A stretch of 63,143 bases of DNA from positions 72,997 to 136,139 of the forward strand of contig JNVV01000082.1 in the NCBI GenBank assembly GCA_000733355.1, in the 5' to 3' direction. The stretch is from Falciphora oryzae (taxonomy: Eukaryota > Ascomycota > Sordariomycetes > Magnaporthales > Magnaporthaceae). A program made the translations under genes and the position numbers. The notes below the pieces were generated by a model, which searched no databases, was not told the DNA's origin, and saw only the letters and a program-made list of their open reading frames with translations. Below are positions 12,090 through 22,997 of the stretch, piece after piece. Numbering within the stretch: the stretch's first letter is position 1; each line of letters opens with the position of its first letter.

Positions 12090-13645
12090 TTACACCTACC
12101 AGAAAATCATAGTCCGAAGCTTTTTAAACGGCATAGACTTCCCTATTTGCACTAACATAAAATTAGGACGTAACCTAATCGACCGCAAATGGCTTAAAAA
12201 GTTTTTCCTTAATGCGGCTATTAATAAAATCGATAAAAGAGTTCGCCCTAGCATTAAAAGCTGGGACTTAAAAAAACCGATTAAAGCAAAGGAATATACA
12301 ACCTTTTCATTTTTTGCCAAAGGAGTTAAAAATAATAATTCTCCAAGCATCACCACCAAAACAGCTAGGGTTTGGATCGTTAACAAACTGGACGTAGGCT
12401 GTCTATTGGGAACCCCTTAGCTTAAACCTCGTCGTGCCTAAATCGACTTTGGTACCGACTTAATGCACTTCCCAAACGACCGATTTGCTATCCCCTTTAC
12501 CGTCGTTCGCAAAAGCAAGCCCGTGCTAAAGAAAGTTGTTAGCAAAAAAGCGTTCAGCCTCGCTCCTGGAAAAACAGCGGCCATTCCGGTTAAATACGCT
12601 GCCCTCCCGAAAGGCCGGCCCTTTCTTATAGCCGGCATTCACCCAACAGCAATTAACGCCCTAATCGACTGCAATACACCCCAGGTCTGCCTAATGCACA
12701 ACGTCACGAGCAAAACAGTCACGGTACTTCGCAAAACCCAACTCGCAACAATCCAAAAAAGCCTTAACCAAGTTCGATCCGCAATTAACTATAAGCAAGC
12801 CAAAAAGCTTATTAAGCATGAAGGAGGCAAAAGCTCAACGACCATAACCGAAAAGTCCTTGCTAATAGGAAAGGATTAAAACGTTATACTTTTAACTAAC
12901 CCTGCTAACGCTAAAATTTCGTTAAACCCCGAGTTTTTATAGGACGACGACTTTTGGGAAAGCTTAATCGCCGAAAACGATACGCACAACGTCGCCGACG
13001 ACCAGGTCCCTAAAAGCGGCCTCGTAAACGACCCGCCCCCTAAAAAGCAAAAAACCATGCTCAACTCACCCGAACCTTTCCTTAAAATCCTGGAAAAACG
13101 CTTTACTTTAGGCATTAAGCCACCTAACGAAGCACCTTGCATTATTACTAATAAAAGCATCCACGTATATAACGGAAAAACCCCTAAACAAACCCAAAAG
13201 CTCCGAAAAACCTGCGAAAAGTTCATAATCTGGGAGGATAATAGCAAACAGATCGATATCCCAAAGGAGGAAATAATACGTATCCCTTTAGTTGACGGAT
13301 ACGAAAAATACTCTAGCTTGCGATGCCGTCCCTACCCTGTATCAAAAAAGGACCGCGATATTATCAACGAAAGCTACGATAAGCTTTATAGGCATAAACG
13401 CGTGGAATTTATAAAAGGACCAACCCAGTTTGCGTTCCCTTGCTTCGTCGTTTAGCGCCAAATCCATAGCGAAAACAAATCAAAAGTCGTCACCGATTTG
13501 CGACCTTTCAATAAAGCCATTATACCCGACCCCTACCTTTTGCCCTTACAACAGGACGTCGTCAACTCCGTTAAAGGTAAGCTCTACATCACTATAGTCA
13601 ACGCCACAGCCTTTTTTTTCCAATTCCTAATTTATCCCAACAATC
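12090..13645 (+). pseudogene. Chromovirus 2 protease and N-terminal reverse transcriptase
   Basis: A protease-like segment at about 12095-12200 has ICTNIKLGRNLIDRKWL, where related elements have an Asp-Thr-Gly active site; here Asp-Thr-Gly is replaced by Asn-Ile-Lys. The frame then runs through 12463-12879 and 13057-13455 into the reverse transcriptase with VVTDLRPFNKAIIPDPYL and YITIVNATAFFFQFLIYP. The family has Asp where this has Asn in the IVNA motif. The frame is cut at YPNN by the LINE insertion. Confidence 0.85.
13628..13645 (+). repeat. Left target duplication of LINE B copy 1
   Basis: TAATTTATCCCAACAATC is repeated at 16232-16249 as TAATTTATCCCAAAAATC, one mismatch in 18. Removing 13646-16249 rejoins the reverse transcriptase reading frame. 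Confidence 0.88.
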
Positions 13646-14023
13646 CAGATTCGCACAGAAAAACTAGGATTGAATGCCTTCCTTTTCAGCAGGAATGTAC
13701 CCGACGCGGTAACGCCCTTGTGCGAATGCGGGAGCGGGCAAAAAAAAACAGCATGGCACGTGTTAACACAATATACCAAATGGGACTGGGCGCGGACCGG
13801 TACCGGCTTAGATTTGGTTTTAAGCCGAAAAGCATACTTCGAAATGTGGGAAAAAGGCGAAAAAACATACGCGATCGTATTAAAAATGATGTTTCGCACA
13901 GGGAAATTATTAGATTTCAAGGCAGCGAAAAAGCTAAAACGCATCGAAAGGGAGAGAAAAGCGGCAACGCGACAAACAGAACGCCACCAAGCCGGACCAG
14001 AACACCTACCGGAAGCCGTATAA
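13646..14023 (+). CDS. LINE B ORF2 C-terminal fragment
   Basis: An open fragment of about 125 codons, 5'-truncated by the insertion. It starts QIRTEKLGLNAFLF and has the cysteine-histidine cluster LCECGSGQKKTAWHVL, then FRTGKLLDFKAAKK near the end. Fungal Tad-like LINE ORF2 proteins end in this way after RNase H (QIRTEKIGL...C.CG....H...C...RTG.L..F). The last family Cys is Tyr here (LTQY). It cannot work alone. Confidence 0.82.
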   Translation, partial: QIRTEKLGLNAFLFSRNVPDAVTPLCECGSGQKKTAWHVLTQYTKWDWARTGTGLDLVLSRKAYFEMWEKGEKTYAIVLKMMFRTGKLLDFKAAKKLKRIERERKAATRQTERHQAGPEHLPEAV

Positions 14024-14112
14024 AAAAGAACGCCGAACGAAAGCACCAAAAAAAAGGACAGAAGAAAAAACAAAACCAGGATAAGGACCGAACCGTACCA
14101 AAAACGAAGCCA

Positions 14113-15550
14113 TCACTTATCGTCGTTATCATCACCTTCGTCGTCCATATCCCGAAACATTTCATTAGCAACCTTTTCCCGGGCATCCCGAAGGTATTTA
14201 TTAAAAATATCGGGGACCTTCGACTTCTTATCAAGCATTTCGAATTGGCAAAGGAAAAACGGTTAGCGGGCCGGAACAAGAACGGAAGAGAAGCGAAACG
14301 AGGGGACGCACGCGGAACTTAGCACGCTCCAAAGCCAACTTCTCCATCTTTAAACGATTGGATTGATCCCATTGGGAAACCAGGGCGGAAGCCTAGCTAG
14401 AAAGAGCTTGAGCTGGAGGAACCATGTTACCGGACGGGGACCGGACTAAAGCAGAGCTACTACCGGCAACGGAGGAAAGGACATTGCCCAAACCGACAGG
14501 AAACGGAGAGGGACGGGAAGAACCCGAACCAGAGGGGACACCGGAACGTTTGCCGAGGTCCTTCGCAGCGCGCGAGTAGGCGGCGATAGCGTCGACTAGG
14601 ACGCTGTGAGCTTTCTGTTACAAATAGACAACTAGGGTTAGCTAAAGGAACGCCGGAATTAGGGCGGAACAAAGGCGGGACAAACCCGAGCACGAGTTTT
14701 TTCGGCGGGAGACGCGACGTCGAAAGCAGCTTTGTCCTTGGGCAGGATAGAGATATATTTGGTGTGCGCTTTAAGCACATAGGCGACGGCCTCCTCGGTT
14801 CCGACGGGAGGCTACCGGGTTGTGAGCGAAACGGAATCGGGAAAAGAAGGGAATGGAGGAGGAGAACTTACCTACTGGCAGGAGCCGCGAAAAGCGCTGC
14901 AAGGAGCGCAGGTTAAACCTTTGGTGTTTACGAAAAGAAGGTCAGCACCGAGCAGGGAACGGAGCGGAAGAGGGACGCACTCGACCGGTAGCTGTAAGCC
15001 CGGATGGCGCCGGCACTTTCGGTGCCGTTCGCCAAACGCTAAAAGCAACCAACACAGATGGTAACCTTGGGACTGAAAGAAAAGTTAGCAGAACGACGGG
15101 GAAAAGAGCCGGAGAAGGAGCGGCAACGTACGACTTCAGCTGCGAATATAAGACGTAACTTGAGGGAACCTTTAAAGCGGCGCTGTATTCTACCTGATGG
15201 TAGAGGCGATACGGCTATAAAATAACGGAGTTAGCGAGAGGAGCGTAAGCGTGAGTGAAGCGGGAGAGGAACGCTTACGGCTTTGAGGCGAGGATTGACG
15301 GATTCGGGGACCTCGTCGCCGCCGTCGTTCTGACGCGGAGAAATAGGCGCGGTAGATATGGTGGAGGAGCCGAAAGAAAAGACCGAAGCAGAGGAGATAC
15401 CGGTAAGGTAAAGGCACGATCGCGTGCAGGAGAGCAGTGGCAGGTGTGGTAATGGTGGTGGTAGTGAGGGTGAAGAAGGAAGGAAGGGAAAAAAAAAGAC
15501 CTGGAGGAAGGAGGCCTATTTGTAGGTAGGGAAGGCGGGGCGGCACCGGG
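14113..15550 (-). CDS. Antisense spliced gene of LINE B, copy 1
   Basis: Unknown protein on the strand opposite ORF2. Exon ends visible by comparison with copy 2: ...NPRLKA, intron with GTAAGC donor, GCTAAC branch and ATAG acceptor (about 15223-15282), then PYRLYHQVEYSAALKVP. Further on are AVAYVLKAHTKYISILPK and LALERAKFR, a second intron (GTGCGT donor, GCTAAC inside), then IFNKYLRDAREKVANEMFRD and an acidic tail with a TGA stop at 14113-14115. These blocks align with copy 2. The start codon is not resolved; upstream exons look Ser/Pro-rich. Function unknown. Confidence 0.6.
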
Positions 15551-16231
15551 CCGCAGGAGGAAGGTAAAAAAAAGGTGACAGATCCGGAAAGCACGACCAA
15601 TACCGTCGATGATATAGCGAGAAGCTACACCGGGCCCGAGATCTACGAGGATAAAAACGATGGCGTGACATAAGGTAAGCCACAAAGCCGGAACCGACCC
15701 GCAACTACGGAAAAGACCTTCCGAAGTGGAGCTAAAAGCACCGTCCAAAAACCGGCCACTTCGGCCGAAGAAGGTAATTTACCCCGAATTATAAACATAA
15801 CAAATATACCGGGAAGCAAAAGCGGGCCGCTAGCGGCCCGGTCACTTCGGGGTAACAGTTATCAACCAATAAGGGGACAGCCCCAATAGCGCCGCTTCGC
15901 CCGGAGGAAAAGGCGAGGCGGCAACGCCCCGGCCGCGGCACGATTTCCTTGCGTTACCACATTACAATCACCCTTTTCCTTAAATTTACCTTTTTCCTTA
16001 AATCACCCACAATTACAAGGACGCTCTCGCGCAAAGACCCTTAAAAAGCAGGCGTGGGAAAAAAAGCAAACGGCAGCACTGTTTAACATAGGAAGCACCG
16101 TATACGAAAAGCAGACATGGTTTTTCCGCCCAGGAGGCGGGCCGCTAGCGACCCGCCGCCAAAGGTTTTTACATGTACACTAAAAGAGGGACCGAGGTCT
16201 AATTAGACAGAACGGAGTATAACTAAATAAA

Positions 16232-17440
16232 TAATTTATCCCAAAAATCGAAACAAGCTTATTATCGTCAGCCATCGAAGCCTTAAACGTATAAACGTCG
16301 CGATAATAAGCTTTCGAAATTCCCCAGCGTACGTCCAACGGTTTATAAACGGTTTTTTGCGTCCGCACAACAAATACTACAAAGCCTTTATTAACGACAT
16401 CATCATTTTTAGCGACTTATTCGAAAAGCACGTTAAGCACCTGGAAACGATTTTTAGCCTGTTCTAGAACAAAAATATTGCGATTTCCCTAGCTAAATCC
16501 TTTATCGGTTACCCCAGCGTTAAATTGCTGGGCTTTTACGTCGATTTTTTTGGCAAAACAAACACCGAGCATCGCATCCAGGGATTTCGAAACTAACTAA
16601 TGCCCACCAATTTAAAGGACCTCGAAACCTTTATCGGCGCCACCGGCTAACTGCGTTATATAATCCCTTACTACGCACGCCTCGTAAAGCCCCTCCAGCT
16701 ACGCAAAACGGAACTGCTCTTAAAAGGCCGCAAAAAGGGACGAATCGTCCCTAATAACTACGGAAAACGGGCAGCCTATTACCGCTTAACCCATTTCAAA
16801 CCTACCGAAGCCGAAACCCAATCTTTTAAAACTATTAAAAAGATGCTTTGCACTAAGCTCCGATTTTACCATACAAACCCGGATAGATAAATCGTCTTAC
16901 AAATCGACGGTAATCTCGAACGCGGGTTTAGCGTTATAGCCTTTCACGTTAAAAAAAGCTACAACTGGGACCGCTTAACCAAAGCGATCCCGGCCCAAAC
17001 CATCGAACCGATTATATTTATCTCTCGCTGCCTTCATAAGGAAAAGCTCAACTACGGCCCTTTAAAACTCGAGGTGGCCTATCTCGTCTGGGCTTGCAAA
17101 ACTCTACGCACAACTTTTTACTTAAACAACAAAAAGGTCCTTATGCTTACGGACCACGAATCGACTACAGGCATCGTTAACCGCACGACTTTGCTAACGT
17201 CGTTAACTGAGCGTATTAACCGGCGCCTTACAAATACGTCCATCTACCTTTCCAAATACGACCTTAAGGTCCTACATATCCCTAGCAAAATAAACTTCGT
17301 CCTAAACGCACTATCACGCCTACCCACGGCCAGCGACGACAAAAACCGGCAAAAAGAGACACCGCCGACCCTTAACGCGATGTACGACCACATCCTCCTT
17401 ATCGCCGAAGCCCAAATGGCCGAAACAACTCGCTAACGTT
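16232..17440 (+). pseudogene. Chromovirus 2 reverse transcriptase C-terminal half and RNase H
   Basis: The frame resumes after the LINE with SFRNSPAYVQRFINGFLRP and FINDIIIFS, where the family has a catalytic Y-V-D-D. The first catalytic Asp is Asn (AAC preceded by T, a RIP-context change), so polymerase activity is lost. Then come TG-stop-LRYIIPYYA (Trp to TAG), the RNase H DHESTTGI block and a closing LSRLP. 17074-17436 is open. Confidence 0.88.
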
Positions 17441-18639
17441 TTGCTAAAAGCTATATTAAGGACCCAGTTTACCGCAAAATTATACTTAACCTAGCTACTT
17501 CTTAAAGGTCTAAATGCAAGGTTAAAGGCAACGAAGCCGTTGCCAATGCTTCCAAAGTCAGGCATCCTTTCCGTATAGCCGACTATCTTCTCTATTTACG
17601 GGATAACAACGGCCACGAACGCCTCGTAATCCCGAAACCCCTAATTGCGAACTACCTGCGGGAGGTCCACGACGATAAACATCACTTCGGCCGATTCCGG
17701 ATGCTTAACGCCCTCGAAGACGTACATTTCCGAGCAAAAAAACGTCAGGTCGAACAGTATATCAGCAAATGCCATAAATGTGGCATAAACCGATAAAACA
17801 ACCAGCTTCCTATTGGAACCTTTCAACCCATTCAAGCCCCTCCTAAGCCCATAAGCACAATTACCATGGATTTCGTAATTGCACTCCCTATAGTCCCTTT
17901 GGAAGGCACCCTTTGGTCCCAGCGGAAATTTAACTCCTACAATGCGCTATTAACGGTCACCTACAAAACCTTTAAACGTACCCTAATCATCCCTAGCCAC
18001 AACGAATACACGGCACGAATATGGGGTAAACAATTCGGCCGCCAGCTACTCCTAGCCGACTGGTCCTGCCCTAAAGCAATTATTTCCAATAGGGACCCCA
18101 AATTCACCTCCGCCTTTTGGAACAGCCTGTAGCGCATTTTTAGGACCCGCTTGCAAATAACAGCAGCCTACCACCCCCAGGCTAATAGGCAATCCGAACG
18201 CAAAAACCAAACCGTTAAACTGGCTATCCGTCATCATTTAGCCACGACAAACGACCCCTAGGTTAACGTCATCCCTTCTTTACAGTGGAATTTAAACAAT
18301 GCTACTACAACGGCTCTTAGCTATAGCCCCTACGAGTATTTGTTTAGATTTAAAATCCCCGGACCTCTAAAGCTTACAACTTCCGCACGAATTCCCCAAA
18401 AAGTTGCAAAGCTCCGCTTTATACGTAAGCACTTCCGTAAAAACGCTTTATTTGCGATAAACGTCGCAGCCGCCGAGCAGAAGCGTATCTATAACTCCAA
18501 GCACCGTTACGAGGAATTCAATATCGGCGACAAGGTCTAGCTCACTATAAGCCACTACAAAACCAAAGGCAAGCACCTCGCCAACAAGGAAAAGCCCAAA
18601 CGATAGGGACCGTATACTATCGTTCGCAAGGTCTCCCCT
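17441..18639 (+). pseudogene. Chromovirus 2 integrase
   Basis: A zinc-binding region precedes YISKCHKCGINR (about 17760). The catalytic core has TMDFVIALPIV (first Asp, about 17870) and AIISNRDPKFTSAFW, where the family has SDRD, so the second catalytic Asp is Asn. Then come ITAAYHPQANRQSE and PYEYLF. Trp codons of NSLW and DPW are TAG. The C-terminal part reads KV-stop-LTISHYKTK, again Trp to stop. Confidence 0.87.
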
Positions 18640-18996
18640 TTGGCTTACGAGCTTAACTTTTCTAGCACCCCTACCAAAATACACCCGGTCATCAGCATCC
18701 AGCACCTCACTCGCTACAACTGCGACGACGATCCTTTCCAGCGCGTACCTCCGCCTCCGGGCCCTATTAAATACGACAACGACAAAAAAATCGACCCCGA
18801 CGCACACCTCGGAAAGGGCGACATTTTTAAGGTAGATAAAATCCTTGACCGCGAGGACACCAAACTGAAATCTGGAGTTATCCGCACCAAATACTTGGTG
18901 CGCTGGAAAGGTTACGGCCCTAAAGGAAACATTTGGGAGCCTTTGGAAAAGCTTAGCAACGCGGCTGATGCTGTTAAAAAGTACGAGGACCGCTAG
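18640..18996 (+). pseudogene. Chromovirus 2 chromodomain
   Basis: An open block with HPVISIQHLTRY, then VDKILDREDT and KYLVRWKGYGPKGNIWEP, the full aromatic cage and WEP signature of a chromodomain, followed by a short basic tail. It is the C-terminus of the integrase. The domain itself has no stops, unlike the sequence before it. Confidence 0.9.
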
Positions 18997-19196
18997 GCTA
19001 AAGCCCGGACCCTCGAAAGCAACAGGACCAAGGCCAAGGCCAAGGTTAAGGTCAAGGCCCAGGCTCAGGCAAAACCTTTAAGGCGTTCCGCACGCAAGGC
19101 AGGCAAGGACTGAAAACCTTATTAATTGTATTTACCCCTTCATATACAGTAGTTATCTCCCTAAGGACAGGGAGTTCCTTTTCATGCGCCGGCACT

Positions 19197-19405
19197 TGTC
19201 ACAGCCGGTAGGAGGTGGAAGGGGCCCACTAGTGGGGCAGGGAGACCCCAACCCTTATCGGCACGATAAGGGAGGTGGGGCTCCTGCAGAGTTTTCTCTG
19301 CAGGCCTGCCCGCCCGGCCTCCGGCCTCCTACTCTCTCCTGGACACTATCCTATCTTCACTACCACCAATCGTAATAGAACCAGTCCCCTCTACTGTTTA
19401 CGATA
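19197..19405 (+). repeat. 3' LTR of chromovirus 2
   Basis: 209 bp, TGTCACAGCC to GTTTACGATA. It differs from the 5' LTR by a handful of transitions (for example CCTAAACAC versus CCTGGACAC), mostly G-to-A in the 5' copy. Confidence 0.92.
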
Positions 19406-19410
19406 GGTGC

Positions 19411-20870
19411 TGTCGGCCGGCGGGTGTGCCGGAAAAGGGGTAAGGCCGGGTTAGGCGGGGGGGTCCTCGAAACCTCCCCTAGGCCCGGCCGGAGGTGCGG
19501 GGGACTAACGAGCCTACTATTAATCCTAATAGTACAAAGGAAAAGTGAAAAGTGTAAAGGAAAAAGGAAAAGGTTACAAGCGGGCTCAACGGGCCCTGTT
19601 GTTACCGTCCAGCGATAGTATAGTAGTTAATAGCTTCGACGAACGAAGCAAAAAGGGAGGGCTTTTGGAAAAGCCGTTTCCAATATCCCGGCCTATCGGA
19701 GGCCGGGGAAGGGTCCGTTTTAAGCCATTTGTTTTCCGCCGCTTTAGCCAACCTGCAAAATACAAGGTGGGAGGGGGACTTGTTTTTTCCGCAACGGCAC
19801 GGGTTATCGTTTTCGTGCTGGTACTTTCGGTAGTACCAGTCAAAGTCCCCATGCCCCGTGCGTGCGGCTATTAGCCGCTGTAACACTTTCCGGTGCAGCT
19901 GTAAAGCTTCGGGTGCGGGCCGTGGTGCCGGCGGGAGGCCTATAGCCTTATACCGGTCCGGTAGGTTGTTTTCGTACCAGGCGTTTCGGGCGTCCCGGGA
20001 CATTTTCCGGGCTAAAGCCTTTACTCCGGCCACCGTTGGCTTGAAATGTTGGGGTATCGGCAAAGCCGATCCCAGCTTTGCTTTGGCATCGGCCTTTTCG
20101 TTTCCGGGGATTCCCGTATGACCCGGGGACCAACGGACGTGTACCCGGTGTTTGTCCATAAAAAAATGGACCTCTTTAAAAGCCCTTTGTGAACTGTCAG
20201 GGGCCGTGCTTAGGAAGCCGTTGGCCGCCGAAGTGTTATCGAGGCACAGGTGGAAAGTGCAGTTGCGGAAGCTCTAAACGGCTTTGCGGAGGCCCATCCG
20301 GCCCCCTTCCGCTTCGCCGTCGAACACTTCCGCCGGGTGCGCCAGCCGGCCGTGCCCGGAAAGTTTGCGTTGGCCGGCCTGGTGGATTACCCAACCGTAT
20401 CCAACTGCCCCGTTATCCGCTTTGGACCCGTCGCTGTATACTATAACGTCGGTAGGGGGGAGGGTGCGAAGCCACGCTATAAATGCTTTAGCGGCTGTTT
20501 GCTTTTTTTGTGTGGCCACCGTGAACCCTGTATATCTATAAGGGAGATACGCCGGGCGGGTGCACGCCGGAAGGAGTCCGGCCGTCCTTTGTAACGAGGT
20601 CGTAAGCCTGCCGGGCAGGCCTGCTCTAGGCCCCCGGGCGTTGAAAATCGGCTTGGCCGCTGCGGCTAGGGGGTGATCCTCCGGAACCGTCTTTATGCGG
20701 GCCGCAAAACGGAAGCGGGCTTGATCTAAAAGCGCTTCGGCGCCAGGAATGCCGGATTCGTAGTGCAAAGCGTTTATCGGTATGGTTTTCCAAGCTGGTA
20801 CCACTGCCCGGAGGGACGTTTGTAAGGCTTTATCAACCCGCTCGATTAAATGGCCTTGCCGGGTAGTTTT
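19411..20870 (-). mobile_element. LINE family A, 5'-truncated body
   Basis: The 3' half of a Tad-like LINE on the minus strand. 19411-19601 is its 3' UTR, which aligns with 41150-41230 (CCCCGGCCGGGCCTAG block). It continues across chromovirus 2 into 8718-8430. The 5' limit near 20870 is where coding similarity stops. Confidence 0.85.
19602..20804 (-). pseudogene. LINE A ORF2: RNase H and C-terminal zinc cluster
   Basis: Two long open segments, 20804-20274 and 20159-19602, belong to one ORF2. The first has the RNase H start VIVYSDGSKADNGAVGYGW with catalytic Asp. The second has HVRWSPGHTGIPGNEKADAK, the RNase H closing His/Asp motif, then RLIAARTGHGDFDWYY and CRCGKNKSPSHLVFCRLAK, the terminal C-x-C...H...C cluster. 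A stop near 20276 interrupts the join. No endonuclease or reverse transcriptase remains. Confidence 0.88.
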
Positions 20871-22319
20871 AGTGGCTTAGACCAGATAAGGGGCGAAGGT
20901 TACACAAGTCACTTTTTCTCCACTCCTAGCTATAGCATTAATTTAACCAATTATAATCCCCACACAATTTCGCCGCCATCTGGTTTGAGGTCGGATGGTG
21001 CGAAAAGCGTTATTGATTTTTTAAATCCCACCAAACCACCAAACCACCAAAATTGCATTTTTCCATCCCCTTTACCATACCACGCGTGCAATTCGTATCT
21101 ACCAGGCGATTTATTCGAATTTGCGCTTACGAAAATTAAATTCCTACTATTTTTGCAATTTTTGCAATGTTTTCCCCATCGTCTTTTTCCTATTTGCTTG
21201 CCTTCCTTTCCGGGCAGCCGCCGCAAAATGCCTTTGATGCCGCGGTCCTTACGTCGGATTTTACGATTCCCTTAATATTACCACTTCCGCCGCTGTCGCT
21301 CGAATCCGACTTTGACTTCGAATCCGACTCCGAATCCGATACGCCGTTAAATATTTTCCCCAATTTAACGCTTCGTCCGCCTGCTTCCGATTCCCTTTCC
21401 GTCGCCTAGCATCGCCGATTGCAAAACCGTCGACCAAAGGTCGCCGCATCTTCCTACGAACCCCGCCCCCACTTCCTATTTAACGATGCTTTCGAAGCGC
21501 CCGACGAAACCAATATATTCGCCGATAATTTAGTAAACGAAATATTAAAATGCTAGCGCGCCCGTTACTATATTATCCGCGGGCAGCATCATTTTACTTT
21601 CGCACATTTTATTAAATAATGGGCGTACTAGCGCCGCAGCGACGGTTAACGCAATGGACTTCGCTTTTATTAATTCCGCGCTTTTTTGCAAAACCCCGAA
21701 GTTAAAAGCGCTTTCTTCGAAACCGGCGTCGAGGTCCTATTCGATGGCGAAAGCTAACCCGTAAACGCGTACCATACCACCTTCCGCCGAAAGCTCGATA
21801 ACCTTACCGTATTTAACCCTTTTAATACTTTCGACCCCGAATAGTATTGTAAAAGGGAAAACCTTTACAGCGCCAAAAACATTTGCGACGTCATTTGGGT
21901 AAAAAAAAACTTTGTCCAAAGCGATACGCGCTTTTAAAAACATGCGCCTTACTTATACCAGTTGTTAACTGCTGTTATGGCCAATTCCCGCGCCGATTAG
22001 GACTCCTACGGCCCCAACCAACATACCCCCAACCCTATAATAAAAGGGGGACCGTCCCCGCCTAAAAAAGACAAAAACATTGGCCCCCGGTTTTTAATCG
22101 CGAGTTTAATAGCATACGCGCGGGCGCCTAAAAAAAGCAACTATTTGGGGCGGATATTTGGGGTGTATTAGGTGCAAAGCGGGGTTACCAAAAAGGTAAC
22201 GAATGTGCTCGCGAAATTCAGAATTAGTTCGTTTTACAAGGTTACGAAAAAGTAAATGGGCGGGCTGGTAGATAGGGCTATAGTACGTATACCAGCTAAA
22301 TAATATATAATTATATAGT
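20871..22319 (+). pseudogene. RIP-damaged unknown open frame
   Basis: Mostly coding-like on the plus strand with TAG or TAA at probable Trp/Gln sites. 21167-21409 is open, and reading through stops gives segments such as YHTTFRRKLDNLTVF, NICDVIWVKKNFV and YLYQLLTAVMANSRAD to about 22260. It has the look of the N-terminal part of a large fungal transposon-borne protein, but I cannot name the family. It stops just before the MITE. Confidence 0.4.
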
Positions 22320-22321
22320 TA

Positions 22322-22768
22322 ACGTGGTTCACCAGTGAGCGACACAGACCAGCGAGCGACACACTTGCAAAATGCATATTAAACGGCGTTTTTTTTCAGT
22401 TAAATAACTCGCCCAATTTAAGCCTAAAATTAACCAAATTTAAACAAGTTATATTTAACAATGTAGAAAATTTAATTTAATTTTCTTAAATTTTTATTAT
22501 TACTCCTTTAAGGTTAGTTCGCAACACTGTATAATACACTGTGTAAATATGCAAACTAACCTTAAAAGAGTAATAATAAAAGTTCAAGAAAATTAAATTA
22601 AATTTTCTACATTGTTAAATATAACTTGTTTAAATTTGGTTAATTTTAGGCTTAAATTGGGCGAGTTATTTAACTGAAAAAAAACGCCGTTTAATATGCA
22701 TTTTGCAAGTGTGTCGCTCGCTGGTCTGTGTCGCTCGCTGGTCTGTGTCGCTCACTGGTGAACCACGT
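22322..22768. mobile_element. Palindromic foldback MITE
   Basis: A near-perfect palindrome of about 447 bp with ends ACGTGGTTCACCAG and its complement, flanked by TA (22320-22321 and 22769-22770). Subterminal GCGAGCGACAC-type units are repeated and the short centre holds ACACTGTATAATACACTGTG. No coding capacity. The TA duplication suggests a Tc1/mariner-type transposase acting in trans. Confidence 0.9.
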
Positions 22769-22924
22769 TAGTTAATTATAAATATTTTATTTAGAAAAAC
22801 TTTAAACGTATCGCACTCGATCCAAGTTTCATTTTCGTTTACGACAATTTTAACTTTATAAACCGGGTCCAAGATTTCGGTTATGGCCGTAAAAACGTTA
22901 TGCGGAACATTACCATTTGCTTCG

Positions 22925-22997
22925 GCCCTCGTGGTGCAGTGGTTCAGCACTAGGTGGTCCTCTTCGGAGGGCGCAGGTTCGATTCCTGCCGAGGGCA
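22925..22997 (+). tRNA. tRNA-like sequence, probably a pseudogene
   Basis: The length is a canonical 73 nt. Acceptor stem GCCCTCG pairs fully with CGAGGGC, the D stem is GTGC/GCAC, the T arm GCAGG-TTCGATT-CCTGC is perfect, and box B is GGTTCGATTCC. CCA follows directly at 22998-23000, and a TTTTT run (23005-23009) could end Pol III transcription. But the 17 nt in the anticodon-arm position (AGGTGGTCCTCTTCGGA) cannot form a stem, so no anticodon can be assigned. An encoded CCA is unusual in a nuclear gene. Best read as a tRNA-derived or degenerate copy. Confidence 0.5.

Larger units (their letters stand above)
13646..16231 (+). mobile_element. LINE family B, copy 1 (5'-truncated, ambisense)
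   Basis: An insertion bounded by an 18-bp target duplication, as target-primed reverse transcription makes. It begins inside a LINE ORF2 C-terminus on the plus strand (13646-14023) and ends with an A-rich tail (CTAAATAAA). The remaining 2.2 kb holds a gene on the minus strand (14113 to about 15550) plus a terminal region shared with the other two copies. Both the ORF2 end and the antisense gene lie within one duplication-bounded unit. Confidence 0.88.
8719..19405 (+). mobile_element. Ty3/gypsy chromovirus 2, with nested LINE B
   Basis: An LTR retrotransposon with 209-bp LTRs at both ends and an exact 5-bp target duplication GGTGC (8714-8718 and 19406-19410). Order on the plus strand is Gag, protease, reverse transcriptase, RNase H, integrase, chromodomain. 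It is a different family from chromovirus 1, with unrelated LTRs and a different reverse transcriptase type (PDPYLLPLQ). It is interrupted inside the reverse transcriptase by LINE family B copy 1. Many Trp codons are now TAG. Without the LINE it is about 8.1 kb. Confidence 0.94.

Noticed and set aside
1358..18640. TAG read as tryptophan (stop-codon reassignment) in the retroelements
   Set aside because: TGG codons for Trp remain in the same frames, Gln-to-TAA changes also occur, and host genes use TAG as stop (for example 40987-40989). RIP explains all of it.
22925..22997. Functional tRNA gene
   Set aside because: The anticodon arm cannot pair, so no identity can be given despite perfect outer stems.
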